A stretch of 64,000 nt of DNA from Succinispira mobilis DSM 6222 (GCF_000384135.1 NZ_KB913028.1:492351-556350), one strand, 5' to 3'. Numbered from the stretch's first letter, positions 19,970-31,939 are shown. The notes: a model not told the origin generated them from the letters alone. Numbers and translations: made by a program.

Positions 19970-20557
19970 TTAGCTTATGTGCTTATAGCCATTGACAATA
20001 ACTTTGATGGCACCACTTTGTGGACAAAACAATAACCCGTGAATAGGGACATCGCCAGGAATGAAAGGGTTGAGACGAACGGTAGCGACAGTTTCTTCGA
20101 TGTTTTGTACTGGATGGTTAAAGCCGTCTACCCAGTGTTCTAGCTTGTCCTTGACTAGATGAATAGCACTTGGATGTACACCGCGAGCTAACATTTTTTG
20201 AATTAAACCCTCGGAAGTACTGTTGGCCAAACCGCAGTCTTCGTGACCGACGATAAAAATTTCTTGCACGCCTAATTCGTAAACGGCGATAATCAAACTG
20301 CGCATGATATTATCGAAAGCCGAAGTGATGGTGTTACCAGCAGCTTTAATAATTTTTGCTTCGCCACGGGCAATGCCTAAAGCTGGTTCGAGAAAATCTA
20401 CTAAACGTGTATCCATACAACTGTAAATGGCCACTTGTTTATCAGGATATTTACTAATTGTAGCGGAATGTTCACAATCAGTGCAGTGCAAATATTCTGC
20501 GGGGAGATTGTTTACAAAATTATCATTTGCTTGGAGCATTTTTTCTAAAGTGTTCAT
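19970..20557 (-). CDS. beta-class carbonic anhydrase
   Basis: 195 residues; interconverts CO2 and bicarbonate. Zinc ligands of the beta class are visible: C47 with D49 and R51 (SCMDTR), then H105 and C108 (GHEDCG). Start is the ATG at 20557 after AGGAGGTG; a longer open frame upstream has no ribosome site. Monocistronic, divergent from the L7Ae-rpsL operon. Confidence 0.92.
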   Translation of the reverse strand: MNTLEKMLQANDNFVNNLPAEYLHCTDCEHSATISKYPDKQVAIYSCMDTRLVDFLEPALGIARGEAKIIKAAGNTITSAFDNIMRSLIIAVYELGVQEIFIVGHEDCGLANSTSEGLIQKMLARGVHPSAIHLVKDKLEHWVDGFNHPVQNIEETVATVRLNPFIPGDVPIHGLLFCPQSGAIKVIVNGYKHIS

Positions 20558-20581
20558 TTTACACCTCCTAAATCTAAGATT

Positions 20582-20590
20582 ATTATAGCA
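20582..20590 (-). promoter_or_regulatory. extended -10 promoter of the carbonic anhydrase gene
   Basis: Minus strand TGcTATAAT; no good -35 at normal spacing. Confidence 0.5.
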
Positions 20591-20689
20591 TATTTTTAAT
20601 ACTTTTAAGACAAATGAAACACTAGGACGCGTGTGCAAAAAGAAGGCCGTAAAACATTGTTTTGTAAGCAATTATTTTATAAAAAAAAG

Positions 20690-20718
20690 TTGACAAAGTG
20701 TTTTTGTGGTGCTACAAT
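20690..20718 (+). promoter_or_regulatory. promoter of the L7Ae-rpsL-rpsG-fusA-tuf operon
   Basis: TTGACA (20690-20695), 17 bp, TACAAT (20713-20718). Confidence 0.8.
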
Positions 20719-20764
20719 GTAGTAGTGTCTAATGACGGGAACCTTTATTGAAGGGATGTTTAAT

Positions 20765-21013
20765 ATGTCGATTGATGCAATAAGCAAGAGTAAGAACAAG
20801 GTAGTTGGCGTAAAACAAGTACTCAAAGCTTTAGAAAGAGACCAAGCGGAGTGCGTTTTCATCGCGACAGATGTTGATGAAAGAATTGTTGAGCCAATTT
20901 TATTTTTGTGTAAAGAAAGAAACATTTCGGTAACTCGAGAGATTACCAAACAAGAGCTTGGTAAAGCTTGTGGGATTCAGGTCGGAGCAACTGCAGTCGG
21001 GTTGCTAAAATAA
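20765..21013 (+). CDS. L7Ae/L30e-family ribosomal or K-turn-binding protein
   Basis: 82-residue L7Ae-fold protein, equivalent by position (before rpsL) to YbxF of Bacillus, which binds kink-turn RNA. Hallmarks: GVKQVLKAL, CVFIATDVD and GKACGIQVGATAVG. The ATG at 20765 is preferred: AAGGGA is 8 nt before it, and the upstream ATG at 20732 lies almost on the expected transcription start. Confidence 0.85.
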   Translation: MSIDAISKSKNKVVGVKQVLKALERDQAECVFIATDVDERIVEPILFLCKERNISVTREITKQELGKACGIQVGATAVGLLK

Positions 21014-21088
21014 CTAGGTAAGGGCCGAAGCAAAGCGCTTTAGGTTTTTATAAATATTAAATACGAATTTTGGGAAGGAGGTGCCATA

Positions 21089-21472
21089 GTGCCTACTATT
21101 AATCAATTAGTACGCAAAGGTAGAACGGTTATTGAGAAAAAGTCTACAGCACCAGCATTGAAAAATTGTCCACAAAAACGTGGCGTTTGTACAAGAGTGT
21201 ATACAACAACACCTAAAAAACCTAACTCGGCGTTACGTAAAGTTGCCCGTGTTCGTTTAACAAATGGTATTGAAGTAACAGCTTATATCGGTGGTATTGG
21301 CCATAACTTGCAAGAGCATAGCGTTGTTCTTATTAGAGGCGGAAGGGTAAAAGACCTTCCAGGGGTACGTTACCATATCGTTCGCGGTGCGTTAGATACT
21401 GCAGGCGTTGCGAAACGTAGCCAAGGTCGTTCCAAATACGGTGCAAAACGCGCCAAAGCAGCAGCGAAATAA
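21089..21472 (+). CDS. rpsL: 30S ribosomal protein S12
   Basis: 127 residues, GTG start after GGAGGTG. Decoding-centre loops [12 protein letters not shown] and [14 protein letters not shown] are wild type at the lysines usually changed in streptomycin resistance. First ribosomal gene of the str operon. Confidence 0.98.
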   Translation: MPTINQLVRKGRTVIEKKSTAPALKNCPQKRGVCTRVYTTTPKKPNSALRKVARVRLTNGIEVTAYIGGIGHNLQEHSVVLIRGGRVKDLPGVRYHIVRGALDTAGVAKRSQGRSKYGAKRAKAAAK

Positions 21473-21499
21473 TAATTGTTGCGCAACACAGTCTAATAA

Positions 21500-21982
<483 letters not shown>

Positions 21983-22007
21983 TCTCTAAATAAGGAGTGG
22001 AAATTTA

Positions 22008-24095
22008 GTGGCTAGACAGGTTCCTATAGAAAGAACAAGAAATATTGGTATAATGGCTCACATTGACGCCGGTAAAACGACGACAACTGAACGTATCCTA
22101 TTTTACACTGGTAAAGTACATAAACTAGGTGAAGTTCACGATGGTGCGGCTACTATGGACTGGATGGTCCAAGAGCAAGAAAGAGGTATTACAATTACTT
22201 CTGCTGCAACTACCTGTCAATGGGATGGCCACTCAATAAATATCATAGATACGCCTGGACACGTTGACTTCACAGTTGAAGTTGAACGGTCTTTGCGGGT
22301 ACTAGATGGCTCTGTGGCTGTATTCTGTGCTAAAGGTGGCGTTGAGCCTCAATCAGAAACAGTTTGGCGTCAAGCTGATAAATACAGAGTACCACGTATG
22401 GCCTATGTAAACAAAATGGATATCACTGGTGCTGACTTCTATAACGTAGTTGACATGATGAAATCTAGATTGGGTGCAAATGCTGTGCCAATCCAAATCC
22501 CAATCGGCTTTGAAGATACTTTTGCGGGCATGATCGATTTGATCGAAATGAAAGCAATTATTTACACTGACGATTTAGGTAAAACAAGCGAAGCGTCTGA
22601 AATCCCAGAAGATATGAAAGACCAAGCAGAATTATATCGTCAAGAAATGCTTGATGCAGTAGCTGAAGCTGATGACGAATTAATGATGAAATATCTTGAA
22701 GGTGAAACATTCACTGTAGAAGAAATCAAAGCTGCGATTCGTAAAGCAACTATTGCTTGCGCGATGACTCCAGTCCTTTGTGGTTCTTCTTATAAAAATA
22801 AAGGTGTACAAACATTGCTTGATGCAGTAGTTGCGTATATGCCAGCTCCAACTGACATTCCAGCTATTAAAGGTGTACATCCAGATACTGGTGCTGAAGA
22901 CGAAAGAGCCGCAGATGACTCGCTTCCATTTTCTGCATTAGCATTTAAAATTATGGCCGATCCATTCATTGGTAAATTAGCGTTCTTCCGGGTATATTCT
23001 GGAACACTTTCTTCTGGTTCTTATGTATTTAACTCTACAAAAGGCAGAAAAGAACGTGTAGGTCGTATCCTTCGGATGCATGCTAACCGCCGTGAAGAAA
23101 TCGACATGGTTTGCACTGGTGATATTGCGGCTGCAATTGGTTTAAAAGATACTACAACTGGTGACACTCTTTGCGATGACAAATCACCAATTATCTTAGA
23201 ATCAATGGTATTCCCTGATCCAGTTATCTCTGTTGCCGTTGAGCCAAAAACTAAGGCAGACCAAGAAAAAATGGGTATTGCCTTGCAACGTTTGGCCGAG
23301 GAAGATCCAACTTTCCGCGTGCATACAGACCAAGAAACAGCACAAACTATCATCTCTGGTATGGGTGAGTTGCATTTAGAAATTATCGTAGATAGATTAC
23401 TTCGTGAGTTTAAAGTAGGTTGTAACGTGGGTAATCCTCAAGTTGCATACCGCGAAACAATTCGCAAAGCTGTTGATTCGGAAGGTAAATTCGTGCGTCA
23501 ATCCGGTGGTCGTGGTCAATACGGTCATTGCTGGTTGAAAATCGAACCCCAAGAGCCAGGTACAGGCTTTGTGTTTGAAAACAAGGTTGTTGGTGGTGCA
23601 ATTCCTCGTGAATACATCAACCCAATCGAAGCTGGTGTTAAAGAAGCTATGGATAACGGTGTATCAGCTGGTTACCCAATGGTTGACATCAAAGTTACTG
23701 TATATGATGGTTCTTACCATGATGTCGATTCTTCGGAAATGGCGTTTAAAATTGCGGGTTCAATGGGCTTTAGAGCAGGTTGCTTGAAAGCTAGCCCAAC
23801 AATTTTAGAACCATACATGAAAGTTGAAGTAACAGTTCCTGAAAGTTATATGGGTGATGTAATCGGTGACTTAAACTCTCGTCGTGGCCGTATCGAAGGT
23901 ATGGATTCACGCAATGGTGCTCAAGTTATCCGCGCATTTGTACCACTTTCTGAAATGTTTGGTTACTCAACAGACCTTCGTTCTAAAACACAAGGTCGCG
24001 GTAACTACTCTATGGAATTTGATCATTATGAAGAAATTCCACGCAGCATTGCAGAAGCAATTGTTGCAAAACGTGGTGTGAAAAACAGCGATTAA
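22008..24095 (+). CDS. fusA: elongation factor G
   Basis: 695 residues, GTG start after AAGGAG. G motifs: [12 protein letters not shown] (P-loop), DTPGHVDF and NKMD; domain IV/V segments with [10 protein letters not shown] and [12 protein letters not shown] are intact. Drives translocation on the ribosome. A single full-length copy with the normal five-domain size. Confidence 0.98.
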   Translation: MARQVPIERTRNIGIMAHIDAGKTTTTERILFYTGKVHKLGEVHDGAATMDWMVQEQERGITITSAATTCQWDGHSINIIDTPGHVDFTVEVERSLRVLDGSVAVFCAKGGVEPQSETVWRQADKYRVPRMAYVNKMDITGADFYNVVDMMKSRLGANAVPIQIPIGFEDTFAGMIDLIEMKAIIYTDDLGKTSEASEIPEDMKDQAELYRQEMLDAVAEADDELMMKYLEGETFTVEEIKAAIRKATIACAMTPVLCGSSYKNKGVQTLLDAVVAYMPAPTDIPAIKGVHPDTGAEDERAADDSLPFSALAFKIMADPFIGKLAFFRVYSGTLSSGSYVFNSTKGRKERVGRILRMHANRREEIDMVCTGDIAAAIGLKDTTTGDTLCDDKSPIILESMVFPDPVISVAVEPKTKADQEKMGIALQRLAEEDPTFRVHTDQETAQTIISGMGELHLEIIVDRLLREFKVGCNVGNPQVAYRETIRKAVDSEGKFVRQSGGRGQYGHCWLKIEPQEPGTGFVFENKVVGGAIPREYINPIEAGVKEAMDNGVSAGYPMVDIKVTVYDGSYHDVDSSEMAFKIAGSMGFRAGCLKASPTILEPYMKVEVTVPESYMGDVIGDLNSRRGRIEGMDSRNGAQVIRAFVPLSEMFGYSTDLRSKTQGRGNYSMEFDHYEEIPRSIAEAIVAKRGVKNSD

Positions 24096-24145
24096 TCGCT
24101 GTTCAAAAATATAAAAAAATACAAAATTTAGGGAGGCATTTAACA

Positions 24146-25330
24146 ATGGCTAAACAAAAGTTTGAAAGAAACAAACCACATGTTAATATCGGTACAATCG
24201 GACACGTTGACCATGGTAAAACAACTCTAACTGCTGCAATCACTAAAACACTTGCAAAAGCAGGCGGAGCTCAATTCATGGCATATGACCAAATAGATAA
24301 AGCTCCAGAAGAACGTGAACGTGGTATCACAATCAATACTTCACACGTTGAGTATGAAACTGCTAATCGTCACTATGCACACGTTGACTGCCCAGGCCAT
24401 GCTGACTATGTTAAAAACATGATCACTGGTGCTGCACAAATGGATGGCGCTATTCTTGTAGTAAGTGCTGCAGATGGCCCAATGCCACAAACTCGTGAAC
24501 ACATTTTGCTTGCTCGTCAAGTAGGTGTTCCTGCGATGGTAGTATTCTTGAACAAAGCTGACATGGTTGATGATGCTGAGTTAATCGAATTAGTAGAAAT
24601 GGAAGTTCGTGAACTTCTTTCTGCATATGATTTCCCTGGTGATGATATTCCAATCATTGTAGGTTCTGCATTAAGAGCATTAGAAGATGATGAACAATAT
24701 GTTAACAAAATTCTTGAACTAATGGCTGCTGTAGATTCTTACATCCCAACTCCAGAACGCGATACTGACAGACCATTCTTAATGCCAGTTGAGGACGTTT
24801 TCACAATCACTGGTCGTGGTACAGTTGCTACTGGCCGTATCGAACGCGGTATTGTAAAAGTTGGTGATACTATTGAAATCGTTGGTATGCAAGAAAAACC
24901 AAAATCAACTGTTGTAACAGGCGTTGAAATGTTCCGTAAACTTCTTGACCAAGCAGTTGCTGGTGACAACGTAGGTTGTCTACTTCGCGGTGTTGAGCGT
25001 AAAGATATCGAACGTGGACAAGTTTTAGCAAAACCAGGTTCAATTAAACCACACACTAAATTCCAAGCAGAAATTTATGTTTTAACTAAAGAAGAGGGCG
25101 GACGTCACACTCCATTCTTCCAAGGTTACAGACCACAATTCTATTTCCGTACTACTGACGTTACTGGTGTTGTAACTCTTCCAGAAGGTACTGAAATGGT
25201 TATGCCTGGCGATAACATTCAAATGGCTGTAGAACTTATCACTCCAATCGCTATTGAACCAGGTCTTCGTTTCGCGATCCGCGAAGGTGGCCGTACAGTA
25301 GGCGCTGGCGTTGTAGCTACAATCGACTAA
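24146..25330 (+). CDS. tuf: elongation factor Tu
   Basis: 394 residues. [21 protein letters not shown] and NKADM mark the GTPase domain; domains 2 and 3 follow with the expected [13 protein letters not shown] and GGRHTPFF segments. Codon use is clearly that of a highly expressed gene. Last gene of the str operon, followed by a terminator. Confidence 0.98.
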   Translation: MAKQKFERNKPHVNIGTIGHVDHGKTTLTAAITKTLAKAGGAQFMAYDQIDKAPEERERGITINTSHVEYETANRHYAHVDCPGHADYVKNMITGAAQMDGAILVVSAADGPMPQTREHILLARQVGVPAMVVFLNKADMVDDAELIELVEMEVRELLSAYDFPGDDIPIIVGSALRALEDDEQYVNKILELMAAVDSYIPTPERDTDRPFLMPVEDVFTITGRGTVATGRIERGIVKVGDTIEIVGMQEKPKSTVVTGVEMFRKLLDQAVAGDNVGCLLRGVERKDIERGQVLAKPGSIKPHTKFQAEIYVLTKEEGGRHTPFFQGYRPQFYFRTTDVTGVVTLPEGTEMVMPGDNIQMAVELITPIAIEPGLRFAIREGGRTVGAGVVATID

Positions 25331-25351
25331 TATAAACAAAACCAAGTATTC

Positions 25352-25388
25352 TTTTAAGGGGTGCTACCCACCCCTTAAAATTTCGTTT
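25352..25388 (+). terminator. terminator between tuf and rpsJ
   Basis: Perfect 12-bp stem TTTTAAGGGGTG with CACCCCTTAAAA (25352-25363, 25369-25380), 5-nt loop, T-rich tail. Confidence 0.85.
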
Positions 25389-25491
25389 TATGGTAACTGC
25401 GATGATGTGAGAGGTTGCTCACTGCGGTGAGGGGATTTTCACGGAGTATGTCCGTTCGATAGAAACAGGGCGACAAGGAGGATTTTTAAAA
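25389..25491 (+). promoter_or_regulatory. probable S10-operon leader
   Basis: About 100 nt between the tuf terminator and rpsJ, much more GC-balanced than other gaps here and with several short complementary blocks (GAGAGGTTGC, GGTGAGGGG, CACGGAGTATGTCCGT with GGA/TCC pairing). Its position fits a leader controlling the S10-spc-alpha cluster. No clear promoter was found in it, so read-through from tuf may supply transcription. Confidence 0.45.
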
Positions 25492-25803
25492 ATGGCAAAA
25501 CAACAAAAGGTAAGAATTCGTTTAAAAGCATATGATCATAAAGCACTTGATCAAAGTGCAGCAAAAATCGTGGAAACTGCGAAACGTACAGACGCGAAGG
25601 TGTCTGGTCCTATTCCACTACCTACTGAAAAGAATGTATTTACAATTCTACGTTCTCCACATGTTAACAAAGATTCTCGTGAGCAATTTGAAATGCGCAC
25701 ACATAAAAGATTAGTTGACATTTTGGAACCAACACAGAAGACAATTGATGCGTTAATGCGCTTAGACCTTCCAGTTGGTGTAGATATTGAAATCAAGCTG
25801 TAA
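25492..25803 (+). CDS. rpsJ: 30S ribosomal protein S10 (NusE)
   Basis: 103 residues; ribosomal protein that also acts as NusE, linking NusG to the ribosome. Contains [12 protein letters not shown]-like start and [22 protein letters not shown] before the ATG. Opens the S10 operon. Confidence 0.98.
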   Translation: MAKQQKVRIRLKAYDHKALDQSAAKIVETAKRTDAKVSGPIPLPTEKNVFTILRSPHVNKDSREQFEMRTHKRLVDILEPTQKTIDALMRLDLPVGVDIEIKL

Positions 25804-25818
25804 GGAGGAGGTGCAATA

Positions 25819-26460
25819 ATGACAAAAGGAATTTTGGGTAAGAAGATAGGCATGACACAAATCTTTACTGCAGAAGGTAACTTATTACCTGTAACAGTAG
25901 TAGAAGCTGGTCCATGTGTAGTACTTCAAAACAAAACAGTGGAAAACGATGGTTATAACGCTGTGCAAATCGGTTTTGGTGCGAAAAAAGAAAAACATTT
26001 AAGCAAACCAATGAAGGGTCACTTTGAAAAAGCTGGCGTAGCCCCAGTTAAATTCATTAAAGAATTAAGACTAGCTACACCTTCAGAATATACTGTAGGA
26101 CAAGAAATTAAAGTGGATATCTTTGCTGACGGCGAGCTAGTTGATGCAACTGGTATTTCTCGTGGTAAAGGTTTTGCTGGTGGTATTAAGCGTCATAATT
26201 TTGCACGCGGACCAATGACACACGGTTCTAAATCACATCGTGAGCCAGGGTCAATCGGATCTCGTATGTCAGGTCCTGGTGGTAAAGTTTTTAAAGGTAA
26301 AAAACTACCTGGACGTATGGGTTCAGCTCAAGTAACTGTACAACGCCTTGCGATTGTAAAAGTAGATGCTGAGCGTAATTTACTACTTATAAAAGGTGCT
26401 ATCCCAGGTGCTAAAGGCTCTTTTGTAATGGTAAGAAATACGGTGAAACCGAAAAAATAA
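25819..26460 (+). CDS. rplC: 50S ribosomal protein L3
   Basis: 213 residues, starts [14 protein letters not shown]; the loop reaching the peptidyl-transferase centre ([17 protein letters not shown]) is intact. 15 nt after rpsJ with AGGAGGTG. Confidence 0.97.
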   Translation: MTKGILGKKIGMTQIFTAEGNLLPVTVVEAGPCVVLQNKTVENDGYNAVQIGFGAKKEKHLSKPMKGHFEKAGVAPVKFIKELRLATPSEYTVGQEIKVDIFADGELVDATGISRGKGFAGGIKRHNFARGPMTHGSKSHREPGSIGSRMSGPGGKVFKGKKLPGRMGSAQVTVQRLAIVKVDAERNLLLIKGAIPGAKGSFVMVRNTVKPKK

Positions 26461-26487
26461 TTTTCGCGTAAGAAAGGAGGAAGACTA

Positions 26488-27111
26488 ATGCCAAAAGTTG
26501 AGATATATAATATTGCTGGTCAAACAACCGGCGAAACAATAGAATTAAACGAATTTGTTTTTGGCGTGGAAATGAACGAAGCAGTTGTTCACCAAGCAGT
26601 TGTAATGCAACAAGCAGCACAACGCCAAGGAACATCAGCAACAAAAACACGAGCTATGGTTCGTGGTGGCGGTCGTAAACCATGGCGCCAAAAAGGAACA
26701 GGACGTGCACGTGCAGGTAGCATCCGCTCTCCATTGTGGATCGGTGGTGGTGTTGCTTTCGGACCACATCCTCGTTCATATGCAAAAAGCATGCCTAGAA
26801 AAGCACGCCGTTTAGCAATCCGTTGTGCACTTTCTGCAAAACTTGCAGCTGGTGAATTGATGATTGTTGATGGTATGAATTTCGAAGCACCAAAAACAAA
26901 ACAAGTTGTAAGCATGATGAGTGCATTCACAGCGAACAAAGCGTTGTTAATCACTGAAGGTATGCAAGAAATGGTAGAGAAATCTGCACGCAATATTCCT
27001 GGTGCAAAAGCATTATCAAATCAATATTTAAATGTATTTGATCTTTTATATCATGATAAAGTGTTGGTTTCCCGTGAAGCTATAGCTAGAATAGAGGAGG
27101 TGCTTGCGTAA
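26488..27111 (+). CDS. rplD: 50S ribosomal protein L4
   Basis: 207 residues. Contains the long tunnel-lining loop with [19 protein letters not shown], the site of macrolide-resistance changes elsewhere; sequence here is consensus. Its stop codon overlaps the rplW start by one base, indicating translational coupling. In E. coli L4 also represses the S10 operon. Confidence 0.97.
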   Translation: MPKVEIYNIAGQTTGETIELNEFVFGVEMNEAVVHQAVVMQQAAQRQGTSATKTRAMVRGGGRKPWRQKGTGRARAGSIRSPLWIGGGVAFGPHPRSYAKSMPRKARRLAIRCALSAKLAAGELMIVDGMNFEAPKTKQVVSMMSAFTANKALLITEGMQEMVEKSARNIPGAKALSNQYLNVFDLLYHDKVLVSREAIARIEEVLA

Positions 27112-27401
27112 TGGCTGCGAATCCTCGTGATGTGTTAATTCGCCCACTAATTACGGAAAAAACTTCTATGATGATGCAAGAAAATAAGTATGCTTTTCAA
27201 GTAGCACTTAATGCAAACAAAGTAGAAATCCGTCAAGCAGTTGAGCAAATTTTCGATGTAAAAGTATTATCAGTAAACACAGTGCGTGTACTTGGAAAAG
27301 TTAAACGCATGGGCCGTACACAAGGCAAACGTTCTGACTATAAAAAAGCAATCGTAAAGCTTGCTGAAGGTCAAACAATAGAATTTTTTGAAGGTATGTA
27401 A
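27111..27401 (+). CDS. rplW: 50S ribosomal protein L23
   Basis: 96 residues; lies at the tunnel exit and docks SRP and trigger factor. Starts at the A shared with the rplD stop (TAATG); the ribosome site GGAGG is inside rplD. Confidence 0.96.
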   Translation: MAANPRDVLIRPLITEKTSMMMQENKYAFQVALNANKVEIRQAVEQIFDVKVLSVNTVRVLGKVKRMGRTQGKRSDYKKAIVKLAEGQTIEFFEGM

Positions 27402-27424
27402 TCTGTTTTAAAGGAGGGAAAAAA

Positions 27425-28252
27425 ATGGCTGTTAAAAGTTTTAAACCGTATTCTCCAAGTAGACGTTTTATTACAGTTGCTTCTTTTGATGAGATTACAA
27501 CTAATAAACCTGAGCGTTCTTTAGTTGCTCCTTTAAAAAGTAAAGCAGGCCGTAATCAGCAAGGTAAACTTACTGTACGTCATCAAGGCGGCGGTCATAA
27601 ACGTTTATACCGTATAATCGATTTCAAAAGAACAAAAGACGGCGTTCCAGCTGTGGTGGCAACAATTGAGTATGATCCAAACCGTAGTGCGCGAATTGCC
27701 CTGCTAAACTATGTAGATGGTGAGAAAAGATATATAATCGCTCCTAACCATTTAAAAGTTGGCGATAAAATAGTAAGTGGTGCTGATGCAGATATCAAAA
27801 TTGGTAACTGCTTGCCATTAAAAAACATCCCTGTTGGTACAATGGTTCATAACGTAGAAATGAAAATTGGTAAAGGCGGTCAATTGGGTCGTTCAGCTGG
27901 TTCTTCAATTCAACTTATGGCTAAAGAAGGGGATCATGCATTGTTAAGATTACCATCTGGCGAATTGCGCAAAGTACATATTAACTGTCGTGCGACAATC
28001 GGTCAAGTAGGTAACTTAGATCATGAAAACATTACAATCGGTAAAGCTGGTCGTTCTCGTTGGTTGGGCATTCGTCCTGCTAACCGCGGTGTAACAATGA
28101 ATCCTTGTGACCATCCACATGGTGGTGGTGAAGGTCATTCACCTGTTGGACGTAAGCATCCAGTTACTCCTTGGGGTAAATGTGCTTATGGTACACGTAC
28201 ACGCAGACCAAAAGCTTCTGATAAGCTAATTGTGAAACGTAGAACAAAATAA
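27425..28252 (+). CDS. rplB: 50S ribosomal protein L2
   Basis: 275 residues. The conserved VRGVAMNP-type loop near the peptidyl-transferase centre reads [18 protein letters not shown] with the essential His. AGGAGGG before ATG. Confidence 0.98.
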   Translation: MAVKSFKPYSPSRRFITVASFDEITTNKPERSLVAPLKSKAGRNQQGKLTVRHQGGGHKRLYRIIDFKRTKDGVPAVVATIEYDPNRSARIALLNYVDGEKRYIIAPNHLKVGDKIVSGADADIKIGNCLPLKNIPVGTMVHNVEMKIGKGGQLGRSAGSSIQLMAKEGDHALLRLPSGELRKVHINCRATIGQVGNLDHENITIGKAGRSRWLGIRPANRGVTMNPCDHPHGGGEGHSPVGRKHPVTPWGKCAYGTRTRRPKASDKLIVKRRTK

Positions 28253-28284
28253 ACCGTGATGGTAAGTAAAAGGAGGCTGAAGTA

Positions 28285-28560
28285 GTGTCCAGATCAATAA
28301 AAAAAGGACCTTTCGTCCAAGAAAGTCTTCTCAAGAAGATTGAAGCAATGAATGCTGCTGATGAGAAAAAAGTTGTAAAAACTTGGTCTCGTAGCTCAAT
28401 GATTCTTCCTAGCTTTGTAGGACATACTGTTGCTGTTCATGATGGTCGTAAACACATTCCTGTTTACATCACAGAAGACATGGTAGGCCACAAACTTGGT
28501 GAATTTGCAGTTACTCGTACATACAAAGGTCACGCAGATAAATCAACAGGCTTGAGATAA
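28285..28560 (+). CDS. rpsS: 30S ribosomal protein S19
   Basis: 91 residues, GTG start after AGGAGG. Typical [10 protein letters not shown] start and [22 protein letters not shown] core; pairs with S13 in the head. Confidence 0.97.
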   Translation: MSRSIKKGPFVQESLLKKIEAMNAADEKKVVKTWSRSSMILPSFVGHTVAVHDGRKHIPVYITEDMVGHKLGEFAVTRTYKGHADKSTGLR

Positions 28561-28580
28561 GAGGAAGGGGCAAAGATAAC

Positions 28581-28913
28581 ATGGAAGCAAAAGCAATTGC
28601 TAAATATGTTCGCATAGCACCGCGCAAAGTACGAATTGTTATAGACCTCATTCGCGGGAAATCCGTGGCTGAAGCGTTTGCAATTTTAAAGCACACTCCG
28701 AAAGTTGCCTCAGAGGTAATCGAGAAAGTGCTCAAGTCAGCTGTTGCTAATGCAGAACACAATTATGATATGAATGTGGATAATCTATATGTATCTAGTA
28801 CATTTGTAGATCAAGGTCCAACATTAAAAAGAATACACCCACGTTCACGTGGACAAGCATTTCAAATTTTAAAACGCTCTAGTCATGTAACTGTAACAGT
28901 TTCAGAAAAATAA
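28581..28913 (+). CDS. rplV: 50S ribosomal protein L22
   Basis: 110 residues. The beta-hairpin reaching into the exit tunnel ([16 protein letters not shown]) is intact. 20 nt after rpsS, GGAAGGGG ribosome site. Confidence 0.97.
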   Translation: MEAKAIAKYVRIAPRKVRIVIDLIRGKSVAEAFAILKHTPKVASEVIEKVLKSAVANAEHNYDMNVDNLYVSSTFVDQGPTLKRIHPRSRGQAFQILKRSSHVTVTVSEK

Positions 28914-28940
28914 TCCCCAGGGAAAAGGAGGGAAACCGTA

Positions 28941-29609
28941 GTGGGTCAAAAAGTACATCCGCATGGATTTCGAATCGGCGTTATCAAAACTTGGGATTCT
29001 AAGTGGTTCGCTGATAAAAATTATCAACAGTATTTACTAGAAGACATTAAAGTACGTGAGTTTGTAAAAGAAAAATTATTCACAGCTGGTATTTCTCGCG
29101 TAGAAATCGAGCGGTCTTCAAATCGCATGGTGGTAATTATTCACACTGCGAAACCTGGCATGGTTATTGGTCGTGCTGGTTCAAATATCGAATTACTAAA
29201 AAAAGATATCAAAAAAATGACAACAAGTGATCTTGATATCAAAATTCAAGAAGTAAAACAACCTGATATGGATGCTACATTGGTTGCGGAAAATATCGCA
29301 GCTCAATTAGAAAGACGTATCGCTTTCCGTCGTGCTATGAAACAATCTGTAACACGTACAATGCGTATGGGCGCAAAAGGTATTAAAGTACAAGTTGGCG
29401 GTCGTTTAGGCGGCGCTGAAATAGCTCGTTCTGAAGGTTATCGTGAAGGTAGCATTCCACTTCATACTCTAAGAGCTGATATCGATTATGGTACAGCAGA
29501 AGCACATACAACTTATGGTCGTATTGGTGTAAAAGTATGGATTTATAAAGGTGAAGTACTTCCAACAAGCAAGGAGCCTGTGGTTCAGCCTGAGGGAGGG
29601 AAAAAATAA
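28941..29609 (+). CDS. rpsC: 30S ribosomal protein S3
   Basis: 222 residues, GTG start after GGAGGG. KH domain with the GRAGSNIE stretch, mRNA-entry face in the C-terminal half. Its stop overlaps the rplP start (TAATG), so the two are coupled. Confidence 0.97.
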   Translation: MGQKVHPHGFRIGVIKTWDSKWFADKNYQQYLLEDIKVREFVKEKLFTAGISRVEIERSSNRMVVIIHTAKPGMVIGRAGSNIELLKKDIKKMTTSDLDIKIQEVKQPDMDATLVAENIAAQLERRIAFRRAMKQSVTRTMRMGAKGIKVQVGGRLGGAEIARSEGYREGSIPLHTLRADIDYGTAEAHTTYGRIGVKVWIYKGEVLPTSKEPVVQPEGGKK

Positions 29610-30088
29610 TGTTATTACCAAAAAGAGTTAAACGCCGTAAACAACATAGAGGTCGCATGACTGGTCGTGCGTATCGCGGTAATATGATAAGCCATGGTGA
29701 GTTCGGTCTAGTTGCACTTGAACCATCTTGGATTACAAATCGCCAAATTGAAGCAGCTCGTATTGCGATGACTCGTTATATTAAACGTGGTGGTCAAGTT
29801 TGGATTAAAATATTCCCAGATAAACCAATCACAGCAAAACCAGCTGAGACTCGTATGGGTAGCGGTAAAGGTTCACCTGAGTATTGGGTAGCAGTAGTAA
29901 AACCAGGTCGTATCATGTTCGAAATGAATGGTGTGCCTGAAGATGTAGCTCGTGAGGCAATGCGTCTTGCAGCTCATAAACTGCCAATCAAAACTAAGTT
30001 TGTGACTCGTGCTGGACAAGAAGCTGAGTTAAAAGCAAAGAGTGCTTCACAAGAAATTGAAGTGGGTGGTGAAGCAAATGAAAACTAA
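29609..30088 (+). CDS. rplP: 50S ribosomal protein L16
   Basis: 159 residues, about 15 longer than usual because of a hydrophilic C-terminal tail after KSASQEIE. Core [17 protein letters not shown] and [17 protein letters not shown] are consensus. The tail-coding end overlaps the start of rpmC by 11 bases. Confidence 0.97.
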   Translation: MLLPKRVKRRKQHRGRMTGRAYRGNMISHGEFGLVALEPSWITNRQIEAARIAMTRYIKRGGQVWIKIFPDKPITAKPAETRMGSGKGSPEYWVAVVKPGRIMFEMNGVPEDVAREAMRLAAHKLPIKTKFVTRAGQEAELKAKSASQEIEVGGEANEN

Positions 30089-30272
30089 TGAAATTCGTGA
30101 AATGTCAGCAATAGACCTTGACAACAAGATTGGTGCTTTAAAAGATGAATTGTTTAGATTACGTTTTCAAATGGCAACAGGACAACTTGACAATCCAATG
30201 CGTATTCGTGAAGTGAAAAAGTCTATTGCCCGCGTTAAAACCATCCAACGTGAACGTGAGTTGAAAGCCTAA
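30078..30272 (+). CDS. rpmC: 50S ribosomal protein L29
   Basis: 64 residues, starting [10 protein letters not shown] at the ATG at 30078, which lies inside the end of rplP; GGGTGGTG is the ribosome site. A longer frame from 30042 would only add L16-overlapping sequence. Contains the typical [17 protein letters not shown]. Confidence 0.93.
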   Translation: MKTNEIREMSAIDLDNKIGALKDELFRLRFQMATGQLDNPMRIREVKKSIARVKTIQRERELKA

Positions 30273-30307
30273 AATCTTAACAAGGTTTAAGGAAGGAGGC
30301 AAAAATA

Positions 30308-30568
30308 GTGACTGAAGAAAGAAACCTGCGTATGGTTCGTACTGGTAAAGTTGTAAGCAATAAAATGGACAAAACTATTGTTGTTGCTGTAGAACGCAAA
30401 GTACAACATGAACTATATAAAAAAGGTATGAAACAAACTATAAAATTTAAAGCTCATGATGAAAATAATGAGTGTAACATTGGTGATATCGTAAAAATTA
30501 TGCAAACAAGACCGCTTTCTAAACAAAAACGGTGGAGACTTGTGGAAATACTGGAACGCGTAAAATAG
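30308..30568 (+). CDS. rpsQ: 30S ribosomal protein S17
   Basis: 86 residues, GTG start after [21 protein letters not shown] and [17 protein letters not shown] are diagnostic. Confidence 0.97.
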   Translation: MTEERNLRMVRTGKVVSNKMDKTIVVAVERKVQHELYKKGMKQTIKFKAHDENNECNIGDIVKIMQTRPLSKQKRWRLVEILERVK

Positions 30569-30607
30569 TCATTTTGATTAACGCAATTCGGTAAAGGAGG
30601 AGAAAGC

Positions 30608-30976
30608 ATGATACAACAGCAAACAATACTCAATGTAGCTGATAACACTGGCGCAAAAAAGGTAATGTGTATTCGTGTACTTGGCGGTTCTTATCGTAGA
30701 TATGCAAATATTGGCGATGTAATCGTTTGTGCAGTAAAAGATGCATCACCCGGCGGCGTTGTTAAAAAAGGTGACGTTGTAAAGGCAGTTGTCGTACGTA
30801 CCAAGAAAGGTTTGCGTCGTCAAGATGGCTCTTACATTCGTTTTGATGAAAATGCAGCAGTTGTTATAAAAGAAGATAAGAGTCCTCGTGGAACTCGTAT
30901 TTTTGGGCCTGTTGCTCGCGAGCTACGCGATAGAGATTACATGAAAATTATTTCTTTGGCACCAGAAGTGCTGTAA
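30608..30976 (+). CDS. rplN: 50S ribosomal protein L14
   Basis: 122 residues; [18 protein letters not shown] start and a conserved bridge-forming C-terminus. AAAGGAGG ribosome site. Confidence 0.98.
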   Translation: MIQQQTILNVADNTGAKKVMCIRVLGGSYRRYANIGDVIVCAVKDASPGGVVKKGDVVKAVVVRTKKGLRRQDGSYIRFDENAAVVIKEDKSPRGTRIFGPVARELRDRDYMKIISLAPEVL

Positions 30977-31015
30977 TTATAAAGCAAATCTGCACTAAAA
31001 GGAGGTGTGTCTAAC

Positions 31016-31351
31016 ATGGCTACAGCTGTAAAATTGCATGTAAAAAAAGGCGATACAGTAAAAGTATTGTCTGGTAAAGATAAAGGTAAAGAAGGTACAA
31101 TCATTCAAGCTTCACCTAAAACTGGCAAGGTAGTGATCGAGAACATCAATAAAGTAAAACGTCACACAAAACCAAGCCAAGCTAACCCACAAGGTGGCAT
31201 TATAGTTAAAGAAGCGCCAATGTCTTCATCCAAAGTCATGTTGGTATGTCCCGCTTGTAAAAAAGCGACTCGTATTAAAAAGACTGAACTCGCTAGTGGT
31301 AAGTTCGTAAGAGCTTGCAAAAAATGTGGCGAAGTAGTAGATAAAGAGTAA
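31016..31351 (+). CDS. rplX: 50S ribosomal protein L24
   Basis: 111 residues with an N-terminal KOW fold (KKGDTVKVLSGKDKGKEG). Two cysteine pairs in the second half (CPAC, CKKC) could bind zinc, as in many Firmicutes L24 proteins. The ATG at 31016 is used: the GTG at 31007 lies within the GGAGGTG ribosome site. Confidence 0.95.
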   Translation: MATAVKLHVKKGDTVKVLSGKDKGKEGTIIQASPKTGKVVIENINKVKRHTKPSQANPQGGIIVKEAPMSSSKVMLVCPACKKATRIKKTELASGKFVRACKKCGEVVDKE

Positions 31352-31379
31352 GATATTCTTAAGAAAGGAGGCAACTTGA

Positions 31380-31922
31380 GTGGCTGCTAGACTTAAAGAA
31401 AAATATTTATCAGAAGTAGCAAAAGCTATGATGGATAAGTTTGGTTATAAAAATATAATGGAAATTCCTAAAGTTGAGAAAGTTATTATCAACATGGGCG
31501 TAGGAGAGGCTGTTGCTAATCCAAAAGTACTAGATGCAGCTATTGGTGATTTAACACTAATTTCTGGTCAAAAACCAGTAATCACACGTGCGAAAAAATC
31601 AATTGCAGCATTTAAATTACGTCAAGGAATGCCAATCGGAACGAAAGTAACTCTTCGTGGCGAACGCATGTATCATTTCTTAGATAAGTTAATCAACGTA
31701 TCTTTACCTCGTGTACGTGACTTCCGCGGTATTAGTCCAAAAGCATTTGACGGACGCGGTAACTACGCTCTAGGTATGAAAGAGCAATTGATTTTCCCTG
31801 AGATTTCTTATGACAAAATTGATAAAACTCGTGGTATGGACATTGTAATTGTTACAACTGCGAAAACTGACGAAGAGGCAAGAGAATTGCTAAAACTTTT
31901 AGGAATGCCTTTTAGCGCATAA
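31380..31922 (+). CDS. rplE: 50S ribosomal protein L5
   Basis: 180 residues, GTG start after AAAGGAGG. Binds 5S rRNA; MGVGEA and [20 protein letters not shown] segments are standard. Confidence 0.98.
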   Translation: MAARLKEKYLSEVAKAMMDKFGYKNIMEIPKVEKVIINMGVGEAVANPKVLDAAIGDLTLISGQKPVITRAKKSIAAFKLRQGMPIGTKVTLRGERMYHFLDKLINVSLPRVRDFRGISPKAFDGRGNYALGMKEQLIFPEISYDKIDKTRGMDIVIVTTAKTDEEARELLKLLGMPFSA

Positions 31923-31939
31923 TTTAAGGAGGGAAAAAC

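Noticed and set aside
20732-20764. Longer start of the L7Ae-like gene at 20732
   Set aside because: It is about 14 nt after the -10 box and has no ribosome site; 20765 has both.
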